From contig NZ_JNVM01000041.1 of NCBI RefSeq assembly GCF_000722545.1, forward strand, positions 1-64,000: a stretch of DNA of 64,000 nt. Reading direction: 5' to 3'. The position numbers and the translations under genes are program-made. Origin of the DNA: Paenibacillus tyrphae (lineage in GTDB: Bacteria; Bacillota; Bacilli; Paenibacillales; NBRC-103111). How positions within the stretch are numbered: position 1 is the stretch's first letter; every line of letters begins with the position of its first letter. Under the pieces are notes generated by a model, which saw only the letters and a list, made by a program, of their open reading frames with translations, had not been told where the DNA came from and did no database searches. This document shows, piece by piece, positions 28,161 to 38,102 of this stretch.

Positions 28161-29882
28161 ATGACCTTGATGCATTATGGCCTGCAAAACATGTTCTACA
28201 AATACATATGGTCGGCAAACTGGTGGAATCAAGGGGCGAAGGATGCGGCGGTTTCCCATCTCGATCTTCGCTGCCAGAAGCGCGATAGCGCTGCATTTCA
28301 GGCGCTGGTCAGCTCGGATCAGGACGAGTTCCTGCTGACGATCGGCGGGGATGCGATCCTGAGCAAAAGCGGTCCGATTCAGATCGTACGCTGTGAGGTA
28401 GAGACTGACGCGCCATGTGAGGTAGAGGTCAAGCTGATCGGCTTGATCGAAGACGACGATCGGACGCTCAAGTCCGATGTGCTGCTGGAGGACCGGTATG
28501 CCTATGTGCAGAAGCGGAAAATTCAATCGCTTTGGATCGAGCTGCATGCAGGGGAGTTAGCCGCGGCCGGAACGTACGGTGGGAAGGTGAAGTTTTACGC
28601 GCATTCGATGTTCGAGGACGAGGTGCTGGAGCGGGAGCTGACATTCAGCTTGACGATCGGCGACCGCGTGCTGCCGGAACCGCGGGAATATTCGTTTTAC
28701 TTGGATCTGTGGCAGCATAACTGCAATATTGCCAGGAAATATAATGTGGCCTACTGGTCGGACGAGCATTTTGCGATCTTGGACTCCTACCTGCTCAGCC
28801 TAGGCCAGCTCGGGCAAAAAGCGCTGACCCTGATCGTATCCGAGGAGCCATGGTGCGGCCAGCGCTCGTTCATCGACTCGGAACCGTCTGATTTGAACGA
28901 ATACAGCATCGTGCCCATCGTGAAGCGCCACTCCGGCGAGTTCGCGTACGATTTTTCCCGGTTGGACCGGTACGTCGAGCTTGGGGAGAAGCATGGCATT
29001 CGCGAGGAACTGGAGATTTTCGGCCTGATTAACATCTGGGAGCATGAAGAGGAGGGCTTCGGAAGCCTCGTGCAGGACTACCCCGATGCGATTCGCGTTC
29101 GTTATTACGACGAAGCTGCGGGAAGCTACCGATTCATCCGCGATCAAAACGATCTTGCGGCCTATGTGCAGGCGCTGGAGCGGCATTTCATCGAAAAGGG
29201 ATGGATCGATCGGGTTCGGGTCGTGGCCGACGAGCCGGAGGATTTCGATTTGTTCGCCAAACGGATGGCATGTTTACGGGAGATGGCGCCTGCTTTCCAA
29301 TACAAGGCGGCGATTCATCAAAGCGAATTTATTCGTAAAGGGGTCCAAGGCATCGTCGATTATGTGCCGATTCTGGACTGCGCGGCGGGCGAGTTCGAGC
29401 AGCTGATGCAGGTGCGCTCGGAGGCGAAAGGACGGATGATGTATTACGTCTGCTGCGTGCCGGACAAGCCGAATACGTTTGTCAGCTCGCCGGCGATCGA
29501 ATCGAGGGTCATTCCTTGGCTGGCGGAAAGGCTGCAGATGGACGGATTTTTGCGGTGGAATTATACGGTTTGGCCGGACAATCCGCTCGAAAAGCTGTCT
29601 TACCGGCCTTCGCTGTGGAAGGCGGGAGACACGAACTTCGTTTATCCGGGCAAAGGGGGCCGGCCGCTGCTGTCGCTTCGCTACAAATGGCTGCAGCGGG
29701 GGATTCGGGATTTCGAGTATATGCAGCTGCTCAAGCGAAGCGGCCTTGAGGAGCACGTGGAACAGGCGCTGAAGCGCGTTTTCAAGTTCGATCATCCGGC
29801 GCAATTATGTCCCGGTTCGGGAAAAACGGCAGAGCAATTATACAGTTTTCATCTGGAGGATTACGACCGGCTTTATATGTAA
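28161..29882 (+). CDS. DUF4091 / GH123-like glycoside hydrolase
   Basis: A protein of about 573 residues. The N-terminal part is a beta-rich domain, and the second half is the DUF4091 region. The conserved Asp-Glu pair is visible in RVRVVADEPEDFD, the position of the catalytic pair of GH123 N-acetylgalactosaminidases. There is no signal peptide, so it would act in the cytosol on imported sugars. The start is uncertain: GGAGG at 28149 serves ATG 28161, TTG 28167 or ATG 28170. It is not part of the ribosomal operon upstream, which ends at a terminator. Confidence 0.8.
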   Translation: MTLMHYGLQNMFYKYIWSANWWNQGAKDAAVSHLDLRCQKRDSAAFQALVSSDQDEFLLTIGGDAILSKSGPIQIVRCEVETDAPCEVEVKLIGLIEDDDRTLKSDVLLEDRYAYVQKRKIQSLWIELHAGELAAAGTYGGKVKFYAHSMFEDEVLERELTFSLTIGDRVLPEPREYSFYLDLWQHNCNIARKYNVAYWSDEHFAILDSYLLSLGQLGQKALTLIVSEEPWCGQRSFIDSEPSDLNEYSIVPIVKRHSGEFAYDFSRLDRYVELGEKHGIREELEIFGLINIWEHEEEGFGSLVQDYPDAIRVRYYDEAAGSYRFIRDQNDLAAYVQALERHFIEKGWIDRVRVVADEPEDFDLFAKRMACLREMAPAFQYKAAIHQSEFIRKGVQGIVDYVPILDCAAGEFEQLMQVRSEAKGRMMYYVCCVPDKPNTFVSSPAIESRVIPWLAERLQMDGFLRWNYTVWPDNPLEKLSYRPSLWKAGDTNFVYPGKGGRPLLSLRYKWLQRGIRDFEYMQLLKRSGLEEHVEQALKRVFKFDHPAQLCPGSGKTAEQLYSFHLEDYDRLYM

Positions 29883-29890
29883 ATGGCGCC

Positions 29891-29921
29891 AACCACAGGC
29901 TCAAGGGCTTGTGGTTTTTGC
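29891..29921 (+). terminator. Terminator after the GH123-like gene
   Basis: AACCACAGGC and GCTTGTGGTT pair with one G-T, followed by TTTG. Confidence 0.75.
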
Positions 29922-30031
29922 TTATCCCGGCGAGTCTGGCACGATTTTTCTTCGGGGCTCGTATCATGATATGATGGAAGAGTGGACCGCCCGGCCTCGG
30001 GGGTCAAGTAAGAGGAAAGTAGGGAGATCCG

Positions 30032-30448
30032 TTGAATATTGCATTTTTCCTTGTCCCGAAGGACGATGTCATTTATTTTTCCCCTCATCATACGATGCGT
30101 CAAGCGCTGGAGCGCATGGAATATCACCGGTATTCGGCCGTTCCGCTCGTGGACGATCACGGCAAGTATGTCGGGACGATTACGGAAGGGGACTTGCTCT
30201 GGAAGCTGAAGCATTCGCCGGAGATCGGCTTCGAGAATGTGCATAAGGTGCAGCTCAAAGACGTGCCGCAGCATATGATGATCCATCCGGTGAGAATTAA
30301 CCAGCAGATGCAGGATTTGATCACGCTGGCTACCAACCAGAACTTCGTACCGGTACTCGACGACAACGAGGTATTCATCGGCATTATCCGTCGCCGCGAA
30401 ATCATCGATTATTGCTTCAAGCTGTGGCAGTCGGAACAAAAGGTGTAA
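30032..30448 (+). CDS. CBS domain-pair protein
   Basis: A 138-residue protein of two CBS motifs: MRQALERMEYHRYSAVPLVDDHGKYVGTITEGDL as the first, and a second ending FVPVLDDNEVFIGIIRRREII. Stand-alone CBS pairs bind adenine nucleotides, and related proteins (DarB/CbpB) bind c-di-AMP; GdpP, the c-di-AMP hydrolase, is encoded 1.3 kb downstream. The ligand is inferred only. The start is TTG with AGGGAGA upstream. Confidence 0.85.
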   Translation: MNIAFFLVPKDDVIYFSPHHTMRQALERMEYHRYSAVPLVDDHGKYVGTITEGDLLWKLKHSPEIGFENVHKVQLKDVPQHMMIHPVRINQQMQDLITLATNQNFVPVLDDNEVFIGIIRRREIIDYCFKLWQSEQKV

Positions 30449-30496
30449 ATATGTGTTATAATTAACGAAAGCGTCTGGGTAAGGGGAGAAGCGCCC

Positions 30497-30808
30497 ATGT
30501 CCAATCTGGATCGTGACGTCGATTTGGCGAAACGGGCCAAAATCATCGAATGGCTCAAAACCGAACTGGTCGATCAGCTGGCTCATCTGCTGAAAGGCAT
30601 GTGGGAAGGCAGCCATGCCAAAATTGTTGACGGGCTGTCCAGTCTTATCGCCTGCTGCTATATCCTGGGAAGACGGCTTGGCATCTCTTCGCGCAGTTTG
30701 GATGAGGCGGTATTGGATAAAATGAAAAAGCACCGCGAAGAAGGACATCAATTGGAAGAGTGGTATGGCGACATATCCGCCGTGGAAGATCATTTGCGTA
30801 AGAGGTGA
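30497..30808 (+). CDS. MazG-like family protein
   Basis: A 103-residue all-helical protein with DGLSSLIACCYILGRRLGI and a Lys/His-rich tail, fitting the MazG-like family of small Firmicute proteins. The acidic metal-binding EExxE motif of true MazG is not clear, so nucleotide hydrolysis is doubtful. Its end overlaps the GTG at 30805 of the next frame. Confidence 0.75.
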   Translation: MSNLDRDVDLAKRAKIIEWLKTELVDQLAHLLKGMWEGSHAKIVDGLSSLIACCYILGRRLGISSRSLDEAVLDKMKKHREEGHQLEEWYGDISAVEDHLRKR

Positions 30809-30813
30809 AGTGC

Positions 30814-31737
30814 TTGGAAGGAACCCAAAAACCGCGTATGCTCGGGTGGAGCATTGCGTATATCATTTTGCTTTTATCGATCTTTTTGCCGCCGCTGAGC
30901 TTGATTACGGCCGCTCTGCTGATGGTGCCGGTGCTGATCATGTATGTGAAGCTCGGAACCCGCCGGTTTTTGGTTCATTACGTCGTTAGCTTGGCTGTCG
31001 TGTATTTCGTCGCCTCGCTGCTGGCCGGATGGCTCGGGGCGCTGCTCGTCTCGGTGTCGATCTTTTTCCTGCCGCCGGTCATTCAGATGGGCAATCTGTA
31101 TAAAAAGCGGGCTGCGGCGCGAACGGTGCTAACGGCAGGAACGCTTACCTTGCTTGGCGAGCTGCTGCTTACTCTGGTCGTCTGCTCCATGTTCGGCCTG
31201 AATCCGATCGGGAGCATAAAACGGTCCATGATGGACAGCGTGCAGACGCTGCCGGCTCAGGTGCAAGGCCTGATGGCTATCGATATGGACACTCTAGTGC
31301 AACTGATGGTTCAGATGCTGCCGCTGTATATGATCGGCTTTTCGCTGTTCTACGTCGTCATATCGCACTGGTTGGCGCGTAAGGTGCTGGTACGCTCGGG
31401 CGAGTCGATTCCGGCGTTCAAACCGATTAAGGATTGGATGCTGCCCAAATCGTTCGTATGGCTATATCTGCTTGCGCTCATCCTGGAGATGTTCGTGAAG
31501 GACTCGCGATCGATGGTCTTCACCGTGATTCTCAACCTGCTTCCGCTGCTGATGGCGGCGTTTGCGATTCAGGCGATTGCTTTTTTATTTTTCGTTGCGC
31601 ATGTGAAACGATGGAACAAAACGCTGCCGATTGTGGGCATTCTTCTTCTATTCCTCCCGCCGGCTTACTTTATGTTCAGCTTGCTGGGCGTTTTCGACGT
31701 AGCTTTTCCGATCCGTGACCGTATGACCAGCAAATGA
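30814..31737 (+). CDS. yybS: DUF2232 membrane protein (YybS)
   Basis: A membrane protein of about 307 residues with eight hydrophobic segments, and the conserved KPIKDWMLPKSFVWLY loop. yybS precedes gdpP in B. subtilis. TTG at 30814 has AGAGGTG 5 bp upstream; GTG at 30805 is the alternative. Role unknown, though S-component-like substrate binding has been suggested for the family. Confidence 0.85.
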   Translation: MEGTQKPRMLGWSIAYIILLLSIFLPPLSLITAALLMVPVLIMYVKLGTRRFLVHYVVSLAVVYFVASLLAGWLGALLVSVSIFFLPPVIQMGNLYKKRAAARTVLTAGTLTLLGELLLTLVVCSMFGLNPIGSIKRSMMDSVQTLPAQVQGLMAIDMDTLVQLMVQMLPLYMIGFSLFYVVISHWLARKVLVRSGESIPAFKPIKDWMLPKSFVWLYLLALILEMFVKDSRSMVFTVILNLLPLLMAAFAIQAIAFLFFVAHVKRWNKTLPIVGILLLFLPPAYFMFSLLGVFDVAFPIRDRMTSK

Positions 31738-31765
31738 CTTATCTTAGGGATTAGGAGCGAATGAA

Positions 31766-33727
31766 ATGCCGAAGTTCCTGTTGAAGCGTTGGCACGGAAT
31801 GCATATCGTATGGATTTTTGCGCTGCTCACGGTGCTGATTCTCATTCTTTTCTTGTACTCGTGGATCATCAGCGTGATCGCGCTGGTTCTGTGCGGCGTT
31901 CTGGGGTACTACACCTTGCAGGCGGAACAGGCGTTCCGTAAGGATTTGAACGAATACGTCAGCACGCTGTCCCATCGGGTCAAGCGGGCGGGGAGCGAGG
32001 TCATTCACGAGCTGCCGCTCGGGATTCTTTTGTATAACGAGGATAAGATCATCGAATGGCACAACCCGTTTGTCGCCAAAATGCTGGGCAAAGATTCGCT
32101 AATCGGCGAGTCGATCAACGAGATATTTCCCGTGCTCAAAACACGCAAGGACAAAGAGCTTAAGCTTGAAATGACGATCGACAAGCAGATTTATGAAGTG
32201 CAGGTCCGCGCGGATGAGCGGCTGCTTTATTTTACGGATATCACGGCGCTGAAATCACTGCAGCTCCGCTATGAGGAAGAGAAGCTGGCGATCGGCATCG
32301 TCATGATGGACAATCTTGACGAGGCGACGCAGGGGCTGGACGACCAGACGCGCAGCATCATGATGGCTAAAGTGACGGGCGAGATCACCGAATGGGCGCA
32401 AAAGCATCAAATGTACCTGCGCCGGACGGCGTCGGACCGTTATTTTATCATGATGGACCAAAAAGGGCTGAAGGCGCTGGAGCAGTCGCGTTTTGAGATT
32501 CTCGACGAGGTGCGGGACATCACGATTGAGAACAAGCTGCCGATGACGCTGAGTATCGGCATTGCCTCGGGCACGTCGTCGCTCACCGAGCTCGGCCATT
32601 GGGCGCAAACGAGCTTGGATATGGCGCTCGGGCGCGGCGGCGATCAGGCGGCCGTGAAGGTCGGGGAGCGGCTGTCGTTCTACGGCGGCCGGACGAATGC
32701 GATCGAGAAGCGGACGCGGGTGCGGGCCCGGGTCATTTCCCATGCGCTGCGGGATTTGATCAAGGATTGCGATAAGGTCGTGATCATGGGGCATCGGATT
32801 CCGGACATGGATGCGATCGGCGCAGCCATCGGGGTGCTTAAGATGGCGCACGTCAGCAACAAGGAAGGCTATATCGTGCTGGAAGGGGTCAATCCGTCCA
32901 TCCAGAAGCTGATGGAGACGATAAACGAGGACGAGAAGCTGAACCGGTGGTTCATTACGCCGGATCAGGCGATGCAGATTACGAATTCGCGCACGCTTGC
33001 GGTCATTGTCGATACGCACCGGGCCTCGATGACGCCGGAGCCGCGGCTGCTGCAGCTCACGCCGCGCAAAGTGGTGGTCGACCATCACCGCCGCAGCGAG
33101 GACTTCATCCACGATGCCACGCTCGTCTATATGGAGCCGTACGCTTCGTCCACCTGCGAGCTGGTGACGGAGCTGCTGCAATATTTCCACGAGCGGCTGA
33201 CGATGGGCGTGTTGGAGGCGACGGCGCTGCTGTCCGGTATCGTCGTCGATACGAGAAGCTTCAGCCTGCGCACGGGCGCACGGACGTTCGAAGCCGCGTC
33301 GTTCCTGCGTCGGAGCGGGGCCGATTCTTCGTTAATCCAGCGGCTGCTGAAGGAAGATCTGGAGCATTACATTCAGAAGGCGGACGTGATCAAGAACGCC
33401 GTCGTGATCTTCGACCATATTGCGCTTGCGGTGAATGAGCCGGGACGTAAATATTCACAGTTGCTCATTGCCCAAGTTGCTGATACATTGTTAACTATGA
33501 CAGGAATTATGGCGTCGTTCGTCATCAGCGAACGGCCGGACGGCCTGATCGGCATCAGTGCGCGGTCGCTCGGCGAGATGAACGTTCAGGTCGTGATGGA
33601 GCGGATGGGCGGCGGCGGCCATTTGACCAATGCGGCTACGCAATTGGAAGGTACGCTTGCGGAAGCCACGCAGCGGTTAAAGCAAATACTTAGCGAGATT
33701 CATGCGGAGGAGGGGTTGTTCGAATGA
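31766..33727 (+). CDS. gdpP: Cyclic-di-AMP phosphodiesterase GdpP
   Basis: Hydrolyses c-di-AMP to pApA and so sets potassium and cell-wall homeostasis. The 653-residue protein has two N-terminal membrane helices (about residues 12-30 and 34-50), a PAS-like domain, a degenerate GGDEF (residues about 170-300, no GGDEF motif), then DHH with [20 protein letters not shown] and VVDHHRR. The DHHA1 domain ends [12 protein letters not shown]. It overlaps rplI by 4 bp (ATGA). Confidence 0.96.
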   Translation: MPKFLLKRWHGMHIVWIFALLTVLILILFLYSWIISVIALVLCGVLGYYTLQAEQAFRKDLNEYVSTLSHRVKRAGSEVIHELPLGILLYNEDKIIEWHNPFVAKMLGKDSLIGESINEIFPVLKTRKDKELKLEMTIDKQIYEVQVRADERLLYFTDITALKSLQLRYEEEKLAIGIVMMDNLDEATQGLDDQTRSIMMAKVTGEITEWAQKHQMYLRRTASDRYFIMMDQKGLKALEQSRFEILDEVRDITIENKLPMTLSIGIASGTSSLTELGHWAQTSLDMALGRGGDQAAVKVGERLSFYGGRTNAIEKRTRVRARVISHALRDLIKDCDKVVIMGHRIPDMDAIGAAIGVLKMAHVSNKEGYIVLEGVNPSIQKLMETINEDEKLNRWFITPDQAMQITNSRTLAVIVDTHRASMTPEPRLLQLTPRKVVVDHHRRSEDFIHDATLVYMEPYASSTCELVTELLQYFHERLTMGVLEATALLSGIVVDTRSFSLRTGARTFEAASFLRRSGADSSLIQRLLKEDLEHYIQKADVIKNAVVIFDHIALAVNEPGRKYSQLLIAQVADTLLTMTGIMASFVISERPDGLIGISARSLGEMNVQVVMERMGGGGHLTNAATQLEGTLAEATQRLKQILSEIHAEEGLFE

Positions 33728-34167
33728 AAGTCATTTTGTTGAAGGACGTCAAAGGCCAGGGAAAGAAAGGCGAAGTGAAAGAGGTTTCCGAAGGCTACGC
33801 GACGAATTTCTTATTTAAACAGCAGTTGGCCGCACCGGCCAGCGATGCGGCGATGAAGACGCTGGAGCAGCAGAAGAAGGCCGAGGACCGTAAAAAAGCG
33901 CAGGAGAAAGCGGACGCGCAGGAGCTCGGCAAGAAGATCGGCGAGTTGACGGTTCAGCTGAAAGCAAAATCCGGAGCGGACGGCCGCTTGTTCGGTGCCG
34001 TATCGAACAAGCAGGTAGCGGAAGCGCTGGAGAAGCAGGGGATCAAGCTGGATAAGCGCAAAATCGTAATGGACGAGCCGATCCGTACGCTCGGCGTGAC
34101 CGAAGTGGTCGTCAAGCTGCATCCGGAAGTGACCACCAAGCTGAAGGTTCAAGTGGTGGAAGAATAG
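33724..34167 (+). CDS. rplI: 50S ribosomal protein L9
   Basis: A 147-residue protein with the two-lobed L9 form: N-terminal [30 protein letters not shown], a long Lys/Glu helix (residues 42-75), and a C-terminal RNA-binding lobe. The start overlaps the gdpP stop, so translation is coupled. This gdpP-rplI-dnaC order matches B. subtilis. Confidence 0.98.
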   Translation: MKVILLKDVKGQGKKGEVKEVSEGYATNFLFKQQLAAPASDAAMKTLEQQKKAEDRKKAQEKADAQELGKKIGELTVQLKAKSGADGRLFGAVSNKQVAEALEKQGIKLDKRKIVMDEPIRTLGVTEVVVKLHPEVTTKLKVQVVEE

Positions 34168-34284
34168 ATCGGCTGGACCGATGATTATACGGTATTTTGG
34201 GGAAATGACAGTGCAGGAGCGGGCGGTGAAAAGCAGCCGGCTCCTGCGTCGTTATAAGGCAGTATCCAGTGGGGAGGATAACGG

Positions 34285-35643
34285 ATGAACGAGAGTTTGT
34301 TTATGGATCGCATCCCTCCGCAAAATTTGGAAGCCGAGCAGGCGGTGCTCGGCGCTATTTTGCTTGACGGCGACGCGCTGGTCACGTCGATGGAGCGGGT
34401 GACGAGCGACGACTTCTACCGCGGCTCGCACCAGCGCATCTTCGAAGCGATGATCGAAATTGCGGAGGCGAATGAGCCGGTCGATTTGATCACGCTAACG
34501 GCCCGGCTGCAGGATAAGAAGCAGCTGGAGGAAGTCGGCGGCATCAGCTATTTGTCGGAGCTGGCCAATGCGGTGCCGACGGCAGCCAACGTCGATTACT
34601 ACGCGCAGATCGTGGAAGAGAAGTCGATGCTCCGCCGCCTGATCCGCGCCGCGACCCAGATCGTCACGAACGGGTATTCCGGCGAGGACGAAGTGGGAAC
34701 GCTGCTCAGCGACGCCGAGCAGCGGATTATGGAGATTTCGCAGGCGCGTTCGGGGTCAGGCTTTATTGCCATCAAAGACGTGCTGATGGAGGTTTTCGAC
34801 AAGGTCGAGTTCCTTTTCAACCAGAAGGGGAGCACGACGGGAGTCCGTTCCGGCTTTGCCGATCTCGACAAGATGACGTCCGGGTTTCAGCGTTCGGACC
34901 TCATTATTGTTGCGGCGCGTCCTTCAGTAGGGAAAACGGCCTTCGCCCTGAACATCGCGCAGAACGTCGGGGTGCGGGAAAAGGAAACCGTGGCCATCTT
35001 CAGTCTCGAGATGGGCGCGGCCCAGCTCGTGCAGCGGATGATCTGTGCGGAGGCGAATGTGGACGCCGGCCGGATGCGGACGGGCTTTCTGGAGCCGGAC
35101 GACTGGGAGAAGCTGACGATGGCGATCGGATCGCTGTCGGAGGCGAATATCTACATCGACGATTCGCCGTCCGTCACGGTGGCGGACATTCGGGCGAAGT
35201 GCCGTAGGCTGAAGAAGGAGAAAGGCCTCGGCATGATTCTGATCGATTACCTGCAGCTGATTCACGGCCGCGGCAAGGGCGATAACCGGCAGCAGGAAGT
35301 ATCGGAAATTTCGCGGACGCTGAAGCAAATCGCGCGTGAGCTGGACGTGCCGGTCATTGCACTGTCGCAGCTCAGCCGGGGCGTAGAGCAACGGCAGGAT
35401 AAGCGGCCGATGATGTCCGACCTTCGGGAATCCGGTTCGATCGAGCAGGACGCCGATATCGTGGCGTTCCTGTACCGGGACGATTACTATGACAAGGAAT
35501 CCGAGAAGAAGAACATCATTGAGATCATTATCGCCAAGCAGCGGAACGGCCCGGTCGGGACGGTGGAGCTGGCGTTTCTCAAAAATTACAACAAATTCGT
35601 CAATCTCGACCGGTCGCACCAGGAGATGGCGATGGCGCGTTAA
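34285..35643 (+). CDS. dnaC: Replicative DNA helicase (DnaB family, DnaC in Bacillus)
   Basis: The hexameric fork helicase. The 452-residue protein shows an N-terminal DnaB domain (MDRIPPQNLEAEQAVLGAIL), and a RecA-like C-terminal domain with Walker A ARPSVGKTAFALN, Walker B GMILIDYLQLI and the arginine-rich motif LSQLSRGVEQRQDKRP. Symbol follows B. subtilis use. A GC-rich hairpin without a T-run (34212-34247) separates it from rplI. A terminator follows. Confidence 0.97.
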   Translation: MNESLFMDRIPPQNLEAEQAVLGAILLDGDALVTSMERVTSDDFYRGSHQRIFEAMIEIAEANEPVDLITLTARLQDKKQLEEVGGISYLSELANAVPTAANVDYYAQIVEEKSMLRRLIRAATQIVTNGYSGEDEVGTLLSDAEQRIMEISQARSGSGFIAIKDVLMEVFDKVEFLFNQKGSTTGVRSGFADLDKMTSGFQRSDLIIVAARPSVGKTAFALNIAQNVGVREKETVAIFSLEMGAAQLVQRMICAEANVDAGRMRTGFLEPDDWEKLTMAIGSLSEANIYIDDSPSVTVADIRAKCRRLKKEKGLGMILIDYLQLIHGRGKGDNRQQEVSEISRTLKQIARELDVPVIALSQLSRGVEQRQDKRPMMSDLRESGSIEQDADIVAFLYRDDYYDKESEKKNIIEIIIAKQRNGPVGTVELAFLKNYNKFVNLDRSHQEMAMAR

Positions 35644-35712
35644 CCGTAGCAATGGTACATTTTGTTGCACGGGGAACATTTTTGCGGAAATTGGTTTAGG
35701 TTAGCATAAAGG

Positions 35713-35753
35713 ACGGCATCCTGCGGTAGAATACGCGCAGGTGCCGTTTTTTT
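35713..35753 (+). terminator. Terminator after the replicative helicase gene
   Basis: ACGGCATCCTGCG and CGCAGGTGCCGT pair with one bulge, followed by seven T. Confidence 0.85.
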
Positions 35754-35775
35754 GCGTTAGAAGGGTTCGTCGATG

Positions 35776-35819
35776 TTTTCCGAACAATGCTGGGCGATGG
35801 ATTATAATTGTTCGTTTTT
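35776..35819 (+). promoter_or_regulatory. purA: Inverted PurBox pair (PurR operator)
   Basis: TTTTCCGAACAAT (35776-35788) fits the Bacillus PurBox A-W-W-W-C-C-G-A-A-C-W-W-T with one change at the first base. The inverse of 35807-35819 reads AAAAACGAACAAT, with one mismatch. The boxes face each other across 18 bp just upstream of the purA promoter, as in PurR-regulated genes. Confidence 0.75.
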
Positions 35820-35820
35820 A

Positions 35821-35849
35821 TTGACTTTGTGCTAGTCAACTGCTAAACT
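35821..35849 (+). promoter_or_regulatory. purA: Promoter of purA
   Basis: TTGACT (35821-35826), 17-bp spacer ending TGC, TAAACT (35844-35849). The -35 is part of the inverted repeat TTGACT-N7-AGTCAA. Confidence 0.7.
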
Positions 35850-35915
35850 ATTCATGGTGCGTTGCACCGTAAAGGCTAATATTAGGTGGTTTCCCACCTC
35901 ACGGGGGTAGTGAAG

Positions 35916-37199
35916 ATGTCAACGGTAGTGGTTGTCGGAACCCAATGGGGAGACGAAGGAAAAGGAAAGATTACCGACTTTCTGGCAGAGTCCGCTGAGG
36001 TTGTCGCGCGCTATCAGGGCGGGAACAACGCAGGACACACCATTCTCATTAACGATAAAAAGTATAAGCTGACGATGATTCCTTCCGGCATTTTTTATGA
36101 AGATAAAGTATGTGTCATCGGCAACGGGATGGTTATTAATCCGGGTGCGTTGCTTGAAGAAATCCGCTATATTCACGAGAACGGCTTCTCCACAAAAAAA
36201 CTGCGCATCAGTGACCGCGCGCATGTCATCATGCCGTATCATTTGTTGCTCGACGGTCTGGAAGAAGAGCGCAAAGGCGATAACAAAATCGGCACGACCC
36301 GCAAAGGGATCGGCCCTTGCTATATGGACAAAGCGGCGCGTAATGGCGTCCGGATTGCCGATCTGATGGATGCGGAAGAATTCGAGAGCAAAGTGCGCCG
36401 GCTCGTCGCCGAGAAGAACACGCTGATCGAGCAAGTATACGGCTCCAAAGGGATCGACGCCGATTCGATCATTCAGGAATACCTCGGATACGCCGAGCAG
36501 CTTCGTCCTTACGTAACCGATACGTCGGTGGTCTTGAACGATCTGATCGACGCCGACAAGAAGGTGCTGTTCGAAGGGGCGCAGGGCGTCATGCTCGACA
36601 TCGACCAAGGCACATATCCGTTCGTTACTTCGTCGAACCCTTCGGCGGGCGGCGTCTGCATCGGTTCGGGCGTCGGTCCTTCGAAGATTCAGCAAATCAT
36701 CGGCGTGGCCAAATCGTATACGACGCGCGTAGGCGATGGTCCGTTCCCGACCGAGCTGATGAACGAAACCGGCGACTGGATTCGCGAGCGCGGCAACGAG
36801 TACGGCACGGTAACCGGCAGACCGCGCCGCGTCGGCTGGTTCGACAGCGTCGTCGTCCGTCACGCCCGCCGGGTGAGCGGCATCACGGGCTTGTCCTTGA
36901 ACTCGCTCGACGTGCTCGCCGGTCTGGAAACGGTCAAAATCTGCACCGCGTATACGTTCCGCGGCGAGACGATCAGCCATTATCCGGCAAGCCTGAAAAT
37001 GCTGGCCGAGTGCCAGCCGGTGTACGAAGAGCTCCCGGGCTGGAGTGAAGACTTGTCCGGCGTCCGCAAGCTTGAGAATTTGCCGGAGAACGCCAGACGT
37101 TACGTCGAGCGCGTGTCCGAGCTGACAGGCATTCCGATCGCGATCTTCTCGGTTGGCCGCAATCGCGAGCAGACGAATCTGGTGAAGCCGATTTATTAA
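35916..37199 (+). CDS. purA: Adenylosuccinate synthetase
   Basis: Joins IMP and aspartate with GTP in AMP synthesis. The 427-residue protein begins [19 protein letters not shown], containing the P-loop-like GDEGKGK and catalytic Asp, with NNAGHTI next. Lower motifs [20 protein letters not shown] and [11 protein letters not shown] are intact. ATG at 35916 is used; an upstream frame to 35886 runs through a small AGGTGG/CCACCT hairpin just before the ribosome site. Operator upstream suggests PurR control. Confidence 0.97.
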   Translation: MSTVVVVGTQWGDEGKGKITDFLAESAEVVARYQGGNNAGHTILINDKKYKLTMIPSGIFYEDKVCVIGNGMVINPGALLEEIRYIHENGFSTKKLRISDRAHVIMPYHLLLDGLEEERKGDNKIGTTRKGIGPCYMDKAARNGVRIADLMDAEEFESKVRRLVAEKNTLIEQVYGSKGIDADSIIQEYLGYAEQLRPYVTDTSVVLNDLIDADKKVLFEGAQGVMLDIDQGTYPFVTSSNPSAGGVCIGSGVGPSKIQQIIGVAKSYTTRVGDGPFPTELMNETGDWIRERGNEYGTVTGRPRRVGWFDSVVVRHARRVSGITGLSLNSLDVLAGLETVKICTAYTFRGETISHYPASLKMLAECQPVYEELPGWSEDLSGVRKLENLPENARRYVERVSELTGIPIAIFSVGRNREQTNLVKPIY

Positions 37200-37218
37200 T
37201 TCGGAAGTTGAAATACGC

Positions 37219-37261
37219 AACCCCTCGCACCGTTCTTGAATGACGGCGGCGAGGGGTTTTT
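37219..37261 (+). terminator. Terminator of purA
   Basis: AACCCCTCGC and GCGAGGGGTT pair, with a T-run after. Confidence 0.85.
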
Positions 37262-37365
37262 CATGTCCGCAGTTGCATTTTTCCCCGGCATCCCCCGGTT
37301 GGTTTCCCAGAAAAAGGTCAATACTGTGAATACAGTAGCAGAAGGCAAGATGGGAGATGTCTGGG

Positions 37366-38061
37366 ATGAAATGGCTGATAGGGATCGCCAAGCTGGCGGT
37401 CAGTGCGGCGATTACCTCGCTTTGCTGTGTGGCGCTGACGTTCGCCGCTGCCAATACCTATGTGGACTTATTGCTCGACCAATATCATATTCCGCGTCCG
37501 GTCGGTCAGAAGATCGAATGGGGCGCCTTCATGAGCCGGTTCACGGCGCAGCTGGGGCTTGGCGCGGGGGGCGGGAACGGTGTGCCCACGAAGCCTAAAG
37601 ACTTGGCGGTATCCGTGCCTCCAGCCGGAAATACGCCTTCCTCTTCGGAAACCGGCACGAAAGAGCGCACGCAGACGGACGGCAAAACGACGGCCCCAGG
37701 CAGCGGCAAGGCGAACGACGACCCTTATAAGGTGCCGGAGGACGCGGTCGCCGTCTGGAGCCGCCAGTCCGGGAAGACGAGCAGCAAGAAGGACAGTCTC
37801 ACGGGGCAGGAACAGAGGATCGTGGTCTCGAGCGAGGAAGTGACGAAGAAGAAGGAGCAGTTGTCCGAAGCGGACAAAGCGAAAATCTTTTCCTTGATGG
37901 TCTCGCGCGTGCCGCAGGAAGACATGCAGACGATATCCAAGCTGATGGAGGACGGCATTACGGCCGGCGAGCTGAAGGAAATCGAGCGGCTTCTCCAAAA
38001 ATCGTTGAAGTCTGACGAGTATAAGCAGTTGATGGATTTAATTCAAAAGGAAACGCCCTGA
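37366..38061 (+). CDS. Membrane-anchored hypothetical protein
   Basis: A 231-residue protein with one N-terminal membrane helix (about residues 5-28), then a Ser/Thr/Lys-rich disordered region (about 70-155) and a helical C-terminal domain with LMVSRVPQEDMQTISKLME. No known family. ATG at 37366 has GGGAG 13 bp upstream, better placed than for the ATG at 37357. It probably spans the membrane with its C-terminus outside. A terminator overlaps its stop. Confidence 0.72.
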   Translation: MKWLIGIAKLAVSAAITSLCCVALTFAAANTYVDLLLDQYHIPRPVGQKIEWGAFMSRFTAQLGLGAGGGNGVPTKPKDLAVSVPPAGNTPSSSETGTKERTQTDGKTTAPGSGKANDDPYKVPEDAVAVWSRQSGKTSSKKDSLTGQEQRIVVSSEEVTKKKEQLSEADKAKIFSLMVSRVPQEDMQTISKLMEDGITAGELKEIERLLQKSLKSDEYKQLMDLIQKETP

Positions 38062-38083
38062 CGAGAGCAGGGCGTTTATTTTT
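38051..38083 (+). terminator. Terminator
   Basis: AACGCCCTG and CAGGGCGTT form a 9-bp stem around a 6-nt loop, followed by TATTTTTT. Confidence 0.85.
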
Positions 38084-38102
38084 TGCCTCGTTCGGAGTCC
38101 CC

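Noticed and set aside
29754-29772. parS-like AGCACGTGGAACA in the GH123-like gene
   Set aside because: Only the right half matches; the left half does not.
35919-37454. 511-residue minus-strand frame opposite purA
   Set aside because: Antisense shadow with His/Arg/Asp bias and no family likeness.
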